From Cupriavidus gilardii (GTDB lineage: Bacteria; Pseudomonadota; Gammaproteobacteria; Burkholderiales; Burkholderiaceae): 64,000 nt of DNA. How positions within the stretch are numbered: the stretch's first letter is position 1; each line of letters opens with the position of its first letter. The notes below the pieces were generated by a model. It was given only the letters and a program-made list of their open reading frames with translations. It searched no databases and had not been told where the DNA came from. The stretch is from NCBI RefSeq assembly GCF_008801915.1, contig NZ_VZOV01000010.1:62001-126000 (forward strand). Direction: 5' to 3'. Shown piece after piece: positions 1-10,430 of this stretch. Both the position numbers and the translations under genes were made by a program.

Positions 1-745
1 ACGGCCGGCACAGCCAGGCGACCGCGTCGGCCACTTCGTCCGGATCCACCAGCCGGCGCTGCGGGTTGCGGCCGGCCAGTTCCGCCCGCGCCTGCGCTTC
101 GGTGCGGCCCGTCTTGCCGACGATATTGGCGACCGCCTCGCGCACGATGTCGGTATCGGTATAGCCCGGGCACACCGCATTGACGGTGATGCCGCTGCGC
201 GCCAGCTCCAGCGCCAGCGCGCGCGTCAGGCCGAGCACGCCATGCTTGGCCGCGCAGTAGGCCGTCACATAGGCATAGCCGGTCAGCGCGGCGGTGCTCG
301 CGACATTGACCACGCGGCCCCAGCCCGCTTCGCGCATCGCCGGCAGCGCGGCCTGCGTGCACAGGAAGGTGCCGGTCAGATTCACGTCCAGCATGCGGCG
401 CCACAGCGCCAGGTCGGTCTTCGCGAACGGCGCGCTGTGCGCCTGGCCGGCGTTGTTGACCAGCACGGCGATCGGTCCCAGCGCCTGCGCCGCGGCGTCG
501 AACGCGCGCGCCACGCTGTCGGCGTCGCCGACATCCGCCTGCACTCGATGCAGCCGCGCACCGGGATGGTCCTGCCCGAGCCGCTCCACGGCGCGCGCCA
601 GTGCGTCGCCGTCGCGGCCCAGCAGCGTCACGCCGGCGCCCTCGGCCAGCAGGCGGCCGGCGATGGCGGCCCCAATGCCGCGCGCCCCGCCCGTGACCAG
701 CGCGTGGCGACCCTGCAGCGGCAACGACGAACGATCGGCGCTCAT
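1..745 (-). CDS. SDR-family oxidoreductase, 3' end cut by window start
   Basis: NAD(P)-dependent short-chain dehydrogenase/reductase; the C-terminus lies beyond the window edge. Translating the minus strand from the ATG at 745 gives an N-terminal cofactor-binding TGGARGIG motif, the NNAG motif and the catalytic YCAAK (YxxxK), all typical of classical SDRs. The ATG overlaps the stop of the upstream monooxygenase gene as ATGA, so the two are almost certainly translationally coupled. This coupling suggests a role in the same CoA-thioester aromatic pathway (anthranilate/salicylate-type), perhaps as a 3-hydroxyacyl-CoA dehydrogenase. The substrate cannot be read from the sequence. Confidence 0.85.
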   Translation of the reverse strand, partial: MSADRSSLPLQGRHALVTGGARGIGAAIAGRLLAEGAGVTLLGRDGDALARAVERLGQDHPGARLHRVQADVGDADSVARAFDAAAQALGPIAVLVNNAGQAHSAPFAKTDLALWRRMLDVNLTGTFLCTQAALPAMREAGWGRVVNVASTAALTGYAYVTAYCAAKHGVLGLTRALALELARSGITVNAVCPGYTDTDIVREAVANIVGKTGRTEAQARAELAGRNPQRRLVDPDEVADAVAWLCRP

Positions 746-3111
746 CGTGCCCCCGCCAGCGCCGCGGCGCGCTCGAGGTTGGTCTCCAGCTGCCGCTTGC
801 CGGCCTGGTATTGCACCGGCCAGTCGACCGGCCGATAGCCCAGCTGCGCGGCCTGATGCAGCGTCCAGGCCGGATCGGCCAGATGCGGCCGCGCGATCGC
901 GCACAGGTCGGCGCGGCCCGCGGCGATGATGCTGTCGACGTGATCGGCTTCGGAAATCGCCCCGACGGCGATCGTCGGAATGCCCGCCTCGTTGCGGATG
1001 CGGTCGGCGAACGGCGTCTGGTACATGCGGCCATAGACCGGCGTTTGTTCGGGGCTGACCTGCCCCGACGAGCAGTCGATCAGGTCCGCGCCGGCCGCCT
1101 TGAAGGCGCGTGCGATCTCGACCGCGTCGTCGGGCGTGATGCCGCCCTCGACCCAGTCGTGCGCCGAAATGCGGACCGACATCGGCCGCTGCGACGGCCA
1201 TACCTCGCGCACCGCGGCGAACACCTCGAGGGGATAGCGCAGCCGGTTGGCCAGCGAGCCGCCGTACTCGTCATCACGGCGGTTGGTCAGCGGCGAAATG
1301 AACGACGACAACAGGTAGCCGTGCGCGCAATGCAGCTCCAGCCAATCGAAGCCGGCCTCGGCAGCGCGCCGCGCCGCGGCGGCGAAATCGTCGCGCACGC
1401 GATCCATGTCCTCGCGCGTCATCGCGCGCGGCACCTGCGAGATGCCGGGCAGATACGGCAGCGGCGAGGCCGAGATCAGCGGCCAGTTACCTTCGGGCAG
1501 CGGATGGTCCATCGCCTGCCAGCCCAGCTGCGTCGAGCCCTTGCGGCCGGCATGGCCGAGCTGCATGCCGATGCGCGCGCCGCTGGACAGCCCCGTGCCC
1601 GCATGGACGAAATCGACGATGCGGCGCCAGGCGTCGCGTTGCACGTCGTTCCACAAACCCGGGCATCCCGGCGTGATGCGCGCGTCCGGCGACACGCAGG
1701 TCATCTCGGCCATCACCAGGCCCGCGCCGCCCTGGGCACGCGCGCCCAGATGGACCAGATGGAAGTCGCCGGGCACGCCGTCGACGCAGCAGTACATCGC
1801 CATCGGCGACACCACCACGCGGTTCTTCAGCGTCAGGCCGCGCACGCGGTAAGGCGTGAACATCGGCGGCAAGGCGCCGTCGTGCGCGCGCAGGCTTTCC
1901 TCGGGCACGCCGGCCTGGCGCGCCAGCCAGCGCTCGTAATCCTCGACATAGGTACGATCGCGCAGCCGCAGGTTCTCGTGCGAGATCCGCTGCGAGCGCG
2001 TCAGCAGCGAATAGGCGAACTGCTCGGGCGCCAGCCGCGCGTAGCGCTCGACGTTCTCGAACCATTCGGTCGAATTGCGTGCGGCGTTCTGGATCTTCAG
2101 CACCTCGACGCTGCGGGTGGCCTCGTAGCGGCGCAGCGCCTCGTCGAGCGCGTCCGCACCGGGCTGCGCCAGGCCGCGCAGATTGGTGGCCAGATCGATC
2201 GCATCCTCGAGCGCCAGCTTGGTGCCCGAACCGATCGAAAAGTGCGCGGTGTGCGCGGCATCGCCCATCAGCACCACCGGCACGCGGCGGCCGCCGGCCA
2301 GCGTGTTCCAGTGGACCCAGGTGTTGCAGATCACGCGGTTGAAGCGGATCCAGTTGGCCGAGCCGCGCAGGTGGGTGGCGTTGCTGATCAGCGGGTGGCC
2401 ATCGAGGTATTTGGCGAACAGCCGCTCGCAGTAGGCGATGCCCTGCTGCTGGTCCATCTGCTCGATGCCGGCGGCACGCCAGACCGATTCCGGGGTCTCG
2501 ACGATGAAGGTCGAGGTGTCGTCGTCGAAGCGGTAGGCATGCGCCTGAAACCAGCCGTGCTCGGTCTGCTCGAAGGCGAAGGTGAAGGCGTCGAAGCGCT
2601 TTTTCGTGCCAAGCCAGACGAAACGGCACTGGCGCGTATCGATGTCCGGCGCGAAGGTCTGGGCGTATCGGGTGCGCACGCGGCTGTTGACGCCGTCCGA
2701 GGCGATCACCACGTCGGCGCCGTACTTCTCCGCCAGCGCCTGGTCGTCCTGCACGTCGGTCTCGAACACCAGCTCCACGCCGAGCGCCTCGCAGCGGGCC
2801 TGCAGGATGTTCAGCAGGCGCTTGCGGCCGATGCCGATGAAGCCATGCCCGCTCGAACGCATCGTGCGGCCGCGGAAGTGAATGTCGATGTCGTCCCAGT
2901 GATTGAACGCCGCGTCGATTTCGCGCGCGCTCTCGGGGTCGGCCTCGCGCAGGTTGTCCATGGTGGCATCCGAGAACACCACGCCCCAGCCGAAGGTGTC
3001 GTACGGCCGGTTGCGCTCGACCACGACCACCTCGTGGCGGGGGTCCTGCCGCTTCATCAGCAGGCCGAAATACAGGCCGGCCGGTCCGCCGCCAATACAC
3101 AGTATTCGCAT
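742..3111 (-). CDS. Bifunctional salicylyl-CoA 5-hydroxylase / NADH:flavin oxidoreductase
   Basis: 789-residue two-domain flavoenzyme. The N-terminal half (about 1-400) is a class A FAD monooxygenase with [10 protein letters not shown] at the N-terminus and the [19 protein letters not shown]/ribityl motif. The C-terminal half (about 417-789) is an Old-Yellow-Enzyme-type oxidoreductase beginning [15 protein letters not shown] and containing SPMAMY. This fusion is the architecture of salicylyl-CoA 5-hydroxylase and of 2-aminobenzoyl-CoA monooxygenase/reductase, which attack CoA-activated aromatic acids. The open frame extends upstream to 3879, but homology starts at [12 protein letters not shown] and a GGAGAC ribosome-binding site precedes the ATG at 3111. 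It is coupled to the downstream SDR by a 4-nt overlap. The exact substrate (salicylyl-CoA or 2-aminobenzoyl-CoA) is unresolved. Confidence 0.9.
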   Translation of the reverse strand: MRILCIGGGPAGLYFGLLMKRQDPRHEVVVVERNRPYDTFGWGVVFSDATMDNLREADPESAREIDAAFNHWDDIDIHFRGRTMRSSGHGFIGIGRKRLLNILQARCEALGVELVFETDVQDDQALAEKYGADVVIASDGVNSRVRTRYAQTFAPDIDTRQCRFVWLGTKKRFDAFTFAFEQTEHGWFQAHAYRFDDDTSTFIVETPESVWRAAGIEQMDQQQGIAYCERLFAKYLDGHPLISNATHLRGSANWIRFNRVICNTWVHWNTLAGGRRVPVVLMGDAAHTAHFSIGSGTKLALEDAIDLATNLRGLAQPGADALDEALRRYEATRSVEVLKIQNAARNSTEWFENVERYARLAPEQFAYSLLTRSQRISHENLRLRDRTYVEDYERWLARQAGVPEESLRAHDGALPPMFTPYRVRGLTLKNRVVVSPMAMYCCVDGVPGDFHLVHLGARAQGGAGLVMAEMTCVSPDARITPGCPGLWNDVQRDAWRRIVDFVHAGTGLSSGARIGMQLGHAGRKGSTQLGWQAMDHPLPEGNWPLISASPLPYLPGISQVPRAMTREDMDRVRDDFAAAARRAAEAGFDWLELHCAHGYLLSSFISPLTNRRDDEYGGSLANRLRYPLEVFAAVREVWPSQRPMSVRISAHDWVEGGITPDDAVEIARAFKAAGADLIDCSSGQVSPEQTPVYGRMYQTPFADRIRNEAGIPTIAVGAISEADHVDSIIAAGRADLCAIARPHLADPAWTLHQAAQLGYRPVDWPVQYQAGKRQLETNLERAAALAGAR

Positions 3112-3185
3112 CTGTCGTCTCCTCGCGGCGTGGTGGCCGCTGCCGCCGCCGCGAATGCTCCGGCGCTGTGCCGTAATCAATACAG

Positions 3186-3216
3186 CCCTAAATATTTTAT
3201 ACCTAAAATAATAGGG
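3186..3216. promoter_or_regulatory. Imperfect dyad in the promoter region of the salicylyl-CoA hydroxylase operon
   Basis: An A/T-rich island in GC-rich DNA, about 75-105 bp upstream of the hydroxylase start. CCCTAAATATTTTA on the left mirrors TAAAATAATAGGG on the right across TACC, with one unpaired position. Its place before a catabolic operon suggests a promoter with an operator, for example for a MarR- or TetR-type regulator. No regulator gene is adjacent in this window, so the partner is unknown. Confidence 0.45.
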
Positions 3217-3223
3217 CGAGGCT

Positions 3224-3242
3224 GGCCGCTTGGCAAGCGGCC
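3224..3242. terminator. Hairpin downstream of prpE, possible terminator
   Basis: Perfect 8-bp inverted repeat GGCCGCTT / AAGCGGCC with a GGC loop, 40 bp after the prpE stop. It lacks a T-run on either strand, so intrinsic termination is uncertain; it could be a 3' mRNA-stabilising stem. Confidence 0.35.
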
Positions 3243-3281
3243 CCGCGGCGTGGCCACGGCGTGCCGCTCGCCGGCGGGCGA

Positions 3282-5174
3282 TCAGCCCTGCAGCGCCTCC
3301 CGGAACTGCGCCAGCGCCGACGGATCCTCGATGGTCGTCAGGTCGCCAGGATCGCGCCCTTCGGCCACCGCCTGGATCGCGCGGCGCAGCAGCTTGCCCG
3401 AGCGCGTCTTCGGCAGCGCGCCGACGAACACCACGCGGGCGGGCCGCGCCACCGCGCCGAGCTGGCGGTCCACCGTCTGCATGATCTCGCCTTCGAGCGC
3501 CATGCGGTCCTGCGGCGTGGCGGCTCGGCCCGGGTCGCGCAGGATGCAGACCGCCAGCGCGACCTGCCCTTTCAGCGAGTCGGCAACGCCGACCACCGCG
3601 ACCTCGGCCACCGCCGGATGCGAGGCGATGCTTTCCTCGATCTCGCGCGTGCCCAGACGGTGGCCGGCCACGTTCAGCACGTCGTCGGTGCGCCCCAGGA
3701 TGAACAGATAGCCGTCCTCGTCGCGCACGCCCCAGTCGAAGGTCGAATAGCGCTGCTTGTCCGGAAAGCCCGACCAGTAGGTCTTGACGAAGCGCTCGTC
3801 GTCGCCCCAGACGGTGCTCATGCAGCCCGGCGGCAGCGGCCCCTCGATCGCCACCACGCCCTTCTGCCCCGGCGCGCATTCGGCGCCGGTCTGCTCGTCG
3901 ACGATTCGCACGTCATAGCCGTACACCGGCAGCCCCGGCGAGCCCAGCTTCGAGGGCAACGCCTCGATGCCGTGCTGCAGCGCGATGATCGGCCAGCCGG
4001 TCTCGGTCTGCCAGTAGTTGTCGACCACCGGCTTGTTGATCGCCGACTGGATCCAGCTGGCGGTCGGCTCGTCCAGCGGCTCGCCGGCCAGGAACAGCAT
4101 GCGCAGGCTCGACAGGTCGTAGCGGGTCAGCCAGGACGGGTCCTGCTTCTTCAGCACGCGGATCGCGGTCGGCGCGCTGAACATCACGTTGACGCGGTAC
4201 TGCTCGACCAGCTGCCACAGGATGCCGGCATCGGGCCGCACCGGCGTGCCCTCGTACAGCAGCGTCGTCATGCCGGCCAGCAGCGGCCCGTAGACGATAT
4301 AGCTGTGGCCGACCACCCAGCCGATGTCCGAGGTGCAGAACATCGTGTCGCCGGGCTTGCCGCAGAAGATGGTCTCCATCGACGTGGCCAGCGCGACCGC
4401 GTAGCCGCCGGTGTCGCGCTGCACGCCCTTGGGCTTGCCGGTGGTGCCCGACGTGTAGAGGATGTAGGACGGCGCGCTTGATTCGAGCCATTCGCATGGC
4501 ACCTGCGTCGCGCCGACACGCTCGCGCCAGGCCAGGTAGTCCTCGTCGCGGCCCGGCGTCCGTTCCATCGGTGCAAGACCGCGGTCGACCAGCAGCACCT
4601 TGTCGGGCGGGTTCTGCGCCAGCCGCAGCGCCTCGTCGAGCAAGGGCTTGTAGGGCACGACCTTGCCCCCGCGCGAGCCGGCATCGGCGCTGACGACCAC
4701 GCGCGGCCGCGCATCGTCGATGCGGGCGGCCAGGCTGACCGAGGCAAAGCCGCCGAACACCACCGAATGCACCGCGCCGATGCGCGTGCAGGCCAGCATC
4801 GCGAACACCGCCTCGGGGATCATCGGCATGTAGATCAGCACGCGGTCGCCCTGGCGCACGCCCAGCGCCAGCAGCACGGCGGCCATCCGGTTGACCTCGG
4901 CATGCAGCTCGCGATAGCTGTAGCTGCGGCGCTGGTCGGTTTCGGTGGAGACATGGACCAGGGCCGGCTGCTCGGCCCGCTTGGCCAGGTGCCGGTCGAC
5001 CGCGTTATGGCAGAGATTGGTGCGGCCGCCGACGAACCAGCGCGCGAACGGCGGCCGGCTGTAGTCGAGGACCTGTTCGCAGGGGGTCTGCCAGTCGATG
5101 CGGCGGGCCTGCTCGGCCCAGAAGGCGTCGGGATCGACGAGGGAACGCGCGTGCAGGGCGCGGGTGGTGGCCAT
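3282..5174 (-). CDS. prpE: Propionate--CoA ligase (PrpE)
   Basis: 630-residue AMP-forming acyl-CoA synthetase of the acetyl/propionyl-CoA synthetase group; activates propionate (and probably acetate) to the CoA thioester in the cytoplasm. Visible motifs are the P-loop-like [15 protein letters not shown] with the PrpE-typical TGGYAVAL after it (about 236-258), the WQTETGWP adenylate motif, and the C-terminal RSGKLLRR with the catalytic, acetylation-prone lysine (about 594). The C-terminal GDLTTIEDP also matches PrpE. GGAGACAG precedes the ATG. Length is standard. No prpB/C genes are adjacent; it lies upstream of the aromatic-CoA operon on the same strand, separated by a 170-bp gap with its own dyad. 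Confidence 0.9.
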   Translation of the reverse strand: MATTRALHARSLVDPDAFWAEQARRIDWQTPCEQVLDYSRPPFARWFVGGRTNLCHNAVDRHLAKRAEQPALVHVSTETDQRRSYSYRELHAEVNRMAAVLLALGVRQGDRVLIYMPMIPEAVFAMLACTRIGAVHSVVFGGFASVSLAARIDDARPRVVVSADAGSRGGKVVPYKPLLDEALRLAQNPPDKVLLVDRGLAPMERTPGRDEDYLAWRERVGATQVPCEWLESSAPSYILYTSGTTGKPKGVQRDTGGYAVALATSMETIFCGKPGDTMFCTSDIGWVVGHSYIVYGPLLAGMTTLLYEGTPVRPDAGILWQLVEQYRVNVMFSAPTAIRVLKKQDPSWLTRYDLSSLRMLFLAGEPLDEPTASWIQSAINKPVVDNYWQTETGWPIIALQHGIEALPSKLGSPGLPVYGYDVRIVDEQTGAECAPGQKGVVAIEGPLPPGCMSTVWGDDERFVKTYWSGFPDKQRYSTFDWGVRDEDGYLFILGRTDDVLNVAGHRLGTREIEESIASHPAVAEVAVVGVADSLKGQVALAVCILRDPGRAATPQDRMALEGEIMQTVDRQLGAVARPARVVFVGALPKTRSGKLLRRAIQAVAEGRDPGDLTTIEDPSALAQFREALQG

Positions 5175-5303
5175 TGCTGTCTCCTCCGCTGGGGCGGCGG
5201 TTATCGTTGGACCATCAGTTTGCCACCACCGGCACCGGCTTCGCCATCCGCAATGTCCACAAGGTCACCCGGCCCGGCTGGCCGGACCGGTCGCGCCAAT
5301 CAG

Positions 5304-5333
5304 AAAGGGCACGCCCCTCGGCATGCCCTTTCA
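5304..5333 (-). terminator. Rho-independent terminator after mltD
   Basis: On the minus strand AAAGGGCATGCC and GGCGTGCCCTTT form a 12-bp stem (one G-T pair) around GAGG. The stem ends in T residues (TTTCT). It lies about 40 bp past the mltD stop and would separate mltD from prpE. Confidence 0.75.
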
Positions 5334-5369
5334 CGTGTCTGCTGCGGGTATCCGCTGCGGTGTTGGCCC

Positions 5370-7055
5370 TTAGCGCGCCTTGCCCTTGGCCTTCGCCTTC
5401 GGCGCCGCACTCGCCTTGGCGCTCGCCCGGCCGGAGGACGCCTTGGCGCCGGTTTTGGCCGTGGCCTTGACCGTGCTTCTCGCCGAGGCCCGCACGGCCT
5501 TGCCGTGCGGTTCGACCACCACGCGCTGGCGCGCGCTGACGGCACGGCCGCCCTTGCCCGATACGCGGATCACCCGCACCTCGTCGTCGCGCTCGACGAT
5601 CGCCCGTGCGCGCTTGACCGGCACGTTCAGCACCAGGCTCTGGCCGGCCACCAGCTTGGAGCCCGACAGCTTGTTCCACGCCCGGACCTGGCTGACCGAC
5701 ACGCCATAGCGGCGCGCCACCGAGGTCACCGTGTCGCGCTTGCCCGCGCGCACCACCAGCCGGCGCGCTTCGGGCAGGTCCGGCTCCATCGCCAGAATCG
5801 CGTTTTCCGCCAGCTTGGCGCTGATGTCCTCGGTGTGGCGGCCCGAACGCGGGATCATCACGGTCGAGCCCGGCTTGAGCCGCATGCCCTTCGGAATTCG
5901 ATTGATCTCGCGCAGCGTGTCCGGATCGACGTTCAGCCGCGCCGCCAGCGATTCGACGCGCTCGCGCCCGTCCACCGTCACCGCGGTCCAGCTCGACAGG
6001 CCGCCGCGATAGGTGTTCAGGTTGTACTGGAAGCGCTCGGCATTCTCGAACGGCAGCAGGATCTGCGGGTTCGACGCACCGAGGATCACCGGCTTGTTGA
6101 ACGACGGATTGAGCGCGCGGAATTCCTCCAGCGGCATGTTGGCCAGCTTGGCCGCCAGCGTCACGTCGATGTCGCGCGAGGTCGTCACCGTGACGAAATA
6201 CGGATGATCCGGGATTGGCGGCAGCGTGACGCCATAGGAGGCCGGATTGCTGACGATGTTCTTGACCGCCTGCAGCTTCGGCACGTAGTAGCGCGTCTCG
6301 TTGGGCATCGTCAGGCTGGCGTAGTCGGTCGGCAGCCCGCGCGCCTCGTTGCGCGCGATCGCACGCGACACCGCGCCCTCGCCCCAGTTGTACGCCGCCA
6401 GCGCCAGATGCCAGTCGCCGAACATGTCATGCAGCCGGCTCAGGTAATCCAGCGCCGCTTCGGTCGAGGCCAGCACATCGCGGCGCTCGTCGCGGAACAT
6501 GTTCTGCTTCAGGTTGTAGTGCTTGCCGGTGCTCGGAATGAACTGCCACATGCCGGCGGCCTTGGCGCTCGACACCGCCTCCGGATTGAACGCGCTCTCG
6601 ACGAAGGGCAGCAGCGCGAGCTCGGTCGGCATGTTGCGCCGTTCCAGCTCGGCGACGATGTGGTACAGGTACTTGCTGGACCGCGCGATCATCCGCTCCA
6701 TATAGTCGGGCCGCGCCGCATACCACTGCGTGCGGTCCTCGACCAGCGTGCCTTCCAGGTCCGGCATCGAAAAGCCACGACGGATGCGCACCCAGATGTC
6801 CTGCGACTGTCCCAGCGTCCAGTCGATCCTGTCTTCGTCGACATTGATCGGCGCGGTCTCGCGCGCGATGGTCGGCGGCAGGTGGATCGAGTTGAGCGGA
6901 TCGGTGGGGGGAAGGCCGGATTTGGGCTTGGTGGCGGAGGCCAGGGCGGTCGGCGAGCCGGCCGTGCCGGCTTCGTCAGGCGGGACGGGCGTGCTGGCAC
7001 AAGCCGCCAGCAGCGCCGCACAGGCTACGGCCGCCAGGTATCGACCAATTCTCAT
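5370..7055 (-). CDS. mltD: Membrane-bound lytic murein transglycosylase D
   Basis: 561-residue lipoprotein that cleaves peptidoglycan glycan strands to 1,6-anhydro products. Residues 1-20 are a lipoprotein signal ending in the lipobox LLAAC. The SLT catalytic domain covers about 110-230, with the catalytic Glu in [13 protein letters not shown] (about 152) and the [10 protein letters not shown] motif. Two LysM peptidoglycan-binding modules follow (about 345-395 and 430-478), then a basic Lys/Ala/Arg-rich tail. The ATG at 7055 is preferred over an in-frame TTG one codon earlier. It follows gloB on the same strand, as in many proteobacteria, with a 136-bp gap, and ends in a clear terminator. Confidence 0.93.
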   Translation of the reverse strand: MRIGRYLAAVACAALLAACASTPVPPDEAGTAGSPTALASATKPKSGLPPTDPLNSIHLPPTIARETAPINVDEDRIDWTLGQSQDIWVRIRRGFSMPDLEGTLVEDRTQWYAARPDYMERMIARSSKYLYHIVAELERRNMPTELALLPFVESAFNPEAVSSAKAAGMWQFIPSTGKHYNLKQNMFRDERRDVLASTEAALDYLSRLHDMFGDWHLALAAYNWGEGAVSRAIARNEARGLPTDYASLTMPNETRYYVPKLQAVKNIVSNPASYGVTLPPIPDHPYFVTVTTSRDIDVTLAAKLANMPLEEFRALNPSFNKPVILGASNPQILLPFENAERFQYNLNTYRGGLSSWTAVTVDGRERVESLAARLNVDPDTLREINRIPKGMRLKPGSTVMIPRSGRHTEDISAKLAENAILAMEPDLPEARRLVVRAGKRDTVTSVARRYGVSVSQVRAWNKLSGSKLVAGQSLVLNVPVKRARAIVERDDEVRVIRVSGKGGRAVSARQRVVVEPHGKAVRASARSTVKATAKTGAKASSGRASAKASAAPKAKAKGKAR

Positions 7056-7191
7056 CAAGTTCTCGGATCGTGACGCTAAAAATTGGCTGATGCTAAAGAC
7101 AAAGCGGCTCGTGCGTCAATCGGATTTTCCGCATTCCGCGGCCGTGGACGGCCGCGAGGAAGATCTGGCGGAGAGTCAAGGCGAGGGTGCG

Positions 7192-8001
7192 TCAGCGAAA
7201 GCCGTCCTTCCAGGCGCGCAGCGCGCCGAACGCCGCGGCATCGTCGCCCGCCTGCGCGCCCTGCACCCCCTGCGCGGCGAGCGCCCGGCGCACGGACGGC
7301 TCGCGCGAGCGCAGGAAGGGGTTGACCGCCCGCTCATGGCCGACGGTGGTCGGCACGGTGGGCTCGCCGGCGGCACGCAGCGCCTCGACACGCTCGTCCC
7401 AAGCGGCCAGCGCGGCGTTGTCCGGCTCGACCGCGCGGGCGAAGCGCACATTGCTGCGCGTATACTCGTGGGCACAATAGACGCGGGTCGCGTCGGGCAG
7501 TGCGGCCAGCTTGTCGAGCGAAGCCAGCATCTGCGCCGGCGTGCCCTCGAACAGCCGCCCGCAGCCGCTGGCGAACATCGTGTCGCCGCAGAACACCACG
7601 GGGCCGATGCCGGGCAGCTCGCCGGTGTAGGCGATGTGTCCGGCGGTGTGGCCGGGCACATCGAGCACCCGCAGCCGCAGCGCCGGCGCCTTCAGTTCGA
7701 CCTCGTCGCCCTCGCGCACCGCGCGGGTACGATGGCCGATGCGCTCGGCGGCCGGCCCGATCACGGGCATCGGCTCGCCGTCGGGTCCCGCCGGATAGGC
7801 GGCCAGCAGATCGGCCACGCCGCCCTGGTGATCGCCATGGTGGTGGGTGATTACAATGGCGCCCAGGACCAGCCCCGTCCGCGCCAGATAGGCGAGCACC
7901 GGCGCGGCGTCGCCCGGATCGACCACGGCGGCGGCATGACCGTCGTCGATCGCCCAGATATAGTTATCCTGGAAAGCGGGGATCGGCTCCACCCTCAACA
8001 T
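7192..8001 (-). CDS. gloB: Hydroxyacylglutathione hydrolase (glyoxalase II)
   Basis: 269-residue metallo-beta-lactamase-fold enzyme hydrolysing S-lactoylglutathione to lactate and glutathione, the second step of methylglyoxal detoxification. The dinuclear metal motif [10 protein letters not shown] is at about 52-61, and further ligands lie in DVPGHTAGH and FCGDTMF. The C-terminal helical glutathione-binding domain has the usual NPFLR segment. The start [16 protein letters not shown] is the family N-terminus; the longer open frame to 8118 is not used. Its start codon lies 10 nt from that of the divergent methyltransferase, so the two 5' leaders must lie within each other's coding regions. Confidence 0.93.
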   Translation of the reverse strand: MLRVEPIPAFQDNYIWAIDDGHAAAVVDPGDAAPVLAYLARTGLVLGAIVITHHHGDHQGGVADLLAAYPAGPDGEPMPVIGPAAERIGHRTRAVREGDEVELKAPALRLRVLDVPGHTAGHIAYTGELPGIGPVVFCGDTMFASGCGRLFEGTPAQMLASLDKLAALPDATRVYCAHEYTRSNVRFARAVEPDNAALAAWDERVEALRAAGEPTVPTTVGHERAVNPFLRSREPSVRRALAAQGVQGAQAGDDAAAFGALRAWKDGFR

Positions 8002-8011
8002 GCGTGCTCCT

Positions 8012-8815
8012 ATGTCCAAGCGTCCGATTATAGATTGGGAAAACTGGCTGGCCTCCCCGCCCGGCCAGTACATGCTGCGCTGGGAGGAAGGCCAGTACGA
8101 CCGCACCGTGGCCGACATCTTCGGCTACCACGCGGTCCAGCTCGGCATGCCGGTGCTGGACACGCTGCGCGAGAACCGCATGCCGTTCGGCGCGCTGGCG
8201 CTGGACGCCCGCAGCGGCCCGCACGGTCCGCGCGCCGCGGAAACCGGCATCGCCCCTGGCCCGCAGCTGCTGTGCCGCTTCGACGAACTGCCCTTCGATA
8301 CGCAGAGCCTGGACCTGGTCACGCTGCCCCATGTGCTCGAATTCTCCGAGGATCCGCACGAGGTGCTGCGCGAGGTCTCGCGCGTGCTGATGCCCGAGGG
8401 GCGCGTGGTGGTGTCGTGCTTCAATCCGATGAGCCTGTGGGGCGCGCGCCAGGGCCTGAACCGGCTCGGCGCCGATCCCTTCCTGCCGACCGACGCCCAG
8501 TCGATCGGGTTCGTGCGCATCAAGGACTGGCTCAAGCTGCTCGGCTTCGATATCATCCGCGGCCGCTTCGGCTGTTATTGCCCGCCCTACCGCACCGACC
8601 GCTGGCTGCAGCGGGCCGCCTTCATGGAGAAGGCCGGCGATCGCTGGTGGCCAATCTTCGGCGCGGTCTATATGCTGTCGGCGGTCAAGCGCGTGCGCAA
8701 CATCCGCCTGGTCGGGCCGGCCTGGAAGACGCCCAAGGCCGCGCTGGCCCCGGTGGCGGCGCCGGTCGCCACGCCGAACGGCACGCACGGCAAGTCCCCC
8801 GACGAAGAGAAGTGA
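8012..8815 (+). CDS. Class I SAM-dependent methyltransferase (conserved next to rnhA)
   Basis: 267 residues; methyltransferase type 11 fold. The central stretch with [20 protein letters not shown] and the following [15 protein letters not shown] resembles post-motif II/III of SAM methyltransferases, but the N-terminal SAM-binding glycine motif is weak ([11 protein letters not shown]). Family members sit between gloB and rnhA in many betaproteobacteria and have no established substrate. An in-frame ATG at 8000 overlaps the gloB start. The ATG at 8012 (MSKRPIIDW) is chosen because conserved sequence begins there. No strong ribosome-binding site is visible before either. Confidence 0.8.
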   Translation: MSKRPIIDWENWLASPPGQYMLRWEEGQYDRTVADIFGYHAVQLGMPVLDTLRENRMPFGALALDARSGPHGPRAAETGIAPGPQLLCRFDELPFDTQSLDLVTLPHVLEFSEDPHEVLREVSRVLMPEGRVVVSCFNPMSLWGARQGLNRLGADPFLPTDAQSIGFVRIKDWLKLLGFDIIRGRFGCYCPPYRTDRWLQRAAFMEKAGDRWWPIFGAVYMLSAVKRVRNIRLVGPAWKTPKAALAPVAAPVATPNGTHGKSPDEEK

Positions 8816-8949
8816 GGGGCCCGCGCCCCGCCCTGCCGGATCACCCCATTTCCGGGCGCTGCGTGCTCGGACCGATTTCCAACCCCGTTCGCCCCGGCGG
8901 ACACCCGGCGCCGGCGGCCTCCCGCTGCACCGGTTCCCACCGTTCATCG

Positions 8950-9399
8950 ATGCAAGAAGTCACGATCTATTCCGATGGCGCCTGCAAAGGCAATCCCGGC
9001 CCCGGCGGCTGGGGTGCCGTGCTGGTCGCCAATGGCCACGTCAAGGAGCTGTTCGGCGGCGAGGCCAATACCACCAACAACCGGATGGAGCTGACCGCCG
9101 TCATCGAGGCGCTGCGCGCGCTGAAGCGGCCGTGCAAGGTGCAGGTCTGGACCGACTCCCAGTACGTGCAGAAAGGCATCTCCGAGTGGATCCGCGGCTG
9201 GAAGGCGCGCGGCTGGAAGACCGCGGAGAAGAAGCCCGTCAAGAACGCCGACCTGTGGCAGGCGCTCGACGCCGCCGCGGCCGAGCACGACATCTCGTGG
9301 CACTGGGTGCGCGGCCACAACGGCCACCCGGGCAACGAACGGGCCGATGCGCTGGCCAATCGCGGTGTCGCCTCGCTCACCGGCGCCCAGGTTGAGTAG
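8950..9399 (+). CDS. rnhA: Ribonuclease HI
   Basis: 149 residues, standard length. Degrades RNA in RNA-DNA hybrids such as R-loops and replication primers. Catalytic carboxylates are visible: Asp9 ([14 protein letters not shown]), Glu47 (NNRMELTA), Asp69 (VWTDSQYV) and Asp in NERADALAN; the catalytic-loop His is in WVRGHNGH. The same frame is open far upstream, but similarity starts at [10 protein letters not shown]. It ends 1 nt before the first possible dnaQ start, so rnhA and dnaQ are co-transcribed. Confidence 0.95.
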   Translation: MQEVTIYSDGACKGNPGPGGWGAVLVANGHVKELFGGEANTTNNRMELTAVIEALRALKRPCKVQVWTDSQYVQKGISEWIRGWKARGWKTAEKKPVKNADLWQALDAAAAEHDISWHWVRGHNGHPGNERADALANRGVASLTGAQVE

Positions 9400-9409
9400 A
9401 ATGCCCGCC

Positions 9410-10135
9410 ATGCGACAAATCGTACTGGACACCGAAACCACGGGCCTGAACGCCGCCACCGGCGACCGGCTGATCGAAATCGGCTGCGTCGAACTGGTCA
9501 ACCGGCGGCTGACCGGACGCAACCTGCATTTCTATATCAACCCGGAGCGCGACATCGACGCCGGCGCGATCGCGGTGCACGGGCTGACGGTCGAATTCCT
9601 GGCGGACAAGCCCAAGTTCGCCGAGGTGGTCCACGAGATCCGCGATTTCGTGCAGGACGCCGAGCTGATCATCCACAACGCCGCATTCGACCTGGGCTTC
9701 CTCGACATGGAATTCCAGTTGCTGGGCCTGCCGCCCTTCCGCAAGCATGTCGCGAGCGTGATCGATACGCTGCTCGAAGCGCGCCAGATGTTCCCCGGCA
9801 AGCGCAACTCGCTCGATGCGCTGTGCGAACGGCTGGGCGTCAGCAACGCGCACCGGACGCTGCACGGCGCACTGCTGGACGCGGAGCTGCTGGCCGAGGT
9901 CTATCTGGCGATGACGCGCGGCCAGAACTCGCTGGTGATCGACATGATGGACGCCAGCGCGGGCGCCGGTCCGGCCGCCGTGGCCGCGACGGACTTGTCG
10001 GCGCTGCGCCTGCCGGTGCTGGAGCCGACCGAGGACGAGCTGGCGGCGCACGCCGCGGTGCTGAAGGAGCTGGACAAGGCCAGCGGCGGCAAGACGGTAT
10101 GGCAGGAGGCAGCCCCGCTCGAAGAGGCCGCCTGA
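9410..10135 (+). CDS. dnaQ: DNA polymerase III epsilon subunit (3'-5' proofreading exonuclease)
   Basis: 241 residues; DEDDh exonuclease of the replicative polymerase. Exo I is IVLDTETTG at the N-terminus (the two acidic residues), Exo II is in IIHNAAFDLGFLD, and Exo III is HRTLHGALLDAELLAEVY. The C-terminal tail with a linker would bind the polymerase alpha subunit. Two in-frame ATGs exist: 9401 (adds Met-Pro-Ala) and 9410. MRQIVLDTETTG is the common N-terminus, so 9410 is chosen, though the GAG at the end of rnhA is closer to 9401. Co-transcribed with rnhA. Confidence 0.93.
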   Translation: MRQIVLDTETTGLNAATGDRLIEIGCVELVNRRLTGRNLHFYINPERDIDAGAIAVHGLTVEFLADKPKFAEVVHEIRDFVQDAELIIHNAAFDLGFLDMEFQLLGLPPFRKHVASVIDTLLEARQMFPGKRNSLDALCERLGVSNAHRTLHGALLDAELLAEVYLAMTRGQNSLVIDMMDASAGAGPAAVAATDLSALRLPVLEPTEDELAAHAAVLKELDKASGGKTVWQEAAPLEEAA

Positions 10136-10188
10136 GGCCAGGCCGCCTCGCTGCGGCAAGCACTGGGTGAAAAATTTCGCCTAAGGGC

Positions 10189-10217
10189 TTTACAAGATAC
10201 AACGGCACTGACATAAT
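10189..10217 (+). promoter_or_regulatory. Sigma-70 promoter of tRNA-Val
   Basis: TTTACA (10189-10194), exactly 17 nt, then CATAAT (10212-10217), each 5/6 to consensus. Transcription would start about 10224, some 36 nt before the mature tRNA. Confidence 0.75.
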
Positions 10218-10259
10218 CTCGCTTTCTCTGCTGCACGGCAGTTTCAAGCGCAGCAGCAG

Positions 10260-10334
10260 GGGTGGTTAGCTCAGCGGTAGAGCACTGCCTTCACACGGCA
10301 GGGGTCACAGGTTCAATCCCTGTACCACCCACCA
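10260..10334 (+). tRNA. tRNA-Val (anticodon CAC)
   Basis: 75 nt with encoded CCA. Acceptor GGGTGGT pairs with ACCACCC. The D-arm is TAGCTCAGCGGTAGAGCA. Anticodon stem CTGCC/GGCAG encloses loop TTCACAC, giving anticodon CAC for GUG. The T-arm has the invariant GGTTCAATCC. It has its own promoter and terminator. Confidence 0.95.
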
Positions 10335-10354
10335 GATTCGCGGGACACCGCATG

Positions 10355-10394
10355 AAAAAGGCCCTCAGACGAACGTCGAGGGCCTTTTTCTTTT
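10355..10394 (+). terminator. Rho-independent terminator of tRNA-Val
   Basis: Stem AAAAAGGCCCTC / GAGGGCCTTTTT with an inner GAC/GTC helix, followed by a T-rich tract (TTTTTCTTTT). It begins 21 nt after the tRNA CCA. The A-tract makes it potentially bidirectional, so it may also serve the convergent DUF1801 gene. Confidence 0.85.
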
Positions 10395-10430
10395 CGTCTT
10401 GATTTGACCTTCATTTTGCCCTGACCCGCC

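Noticed and set aside
3112-3879. Upstream extension of the salicylyl-CoA hydroxylase frame
   Set aside because: It overlaps prpE antisense and has no homology; the enzyme starts at 3111 with a ribosome-binding site.
6730-8949. Long frame running into rnhA
   Set aside because: It crosses mltD, gloB and the methyltransferase in a different reading frame or orientation; RNase HI similarity begins at 8950.
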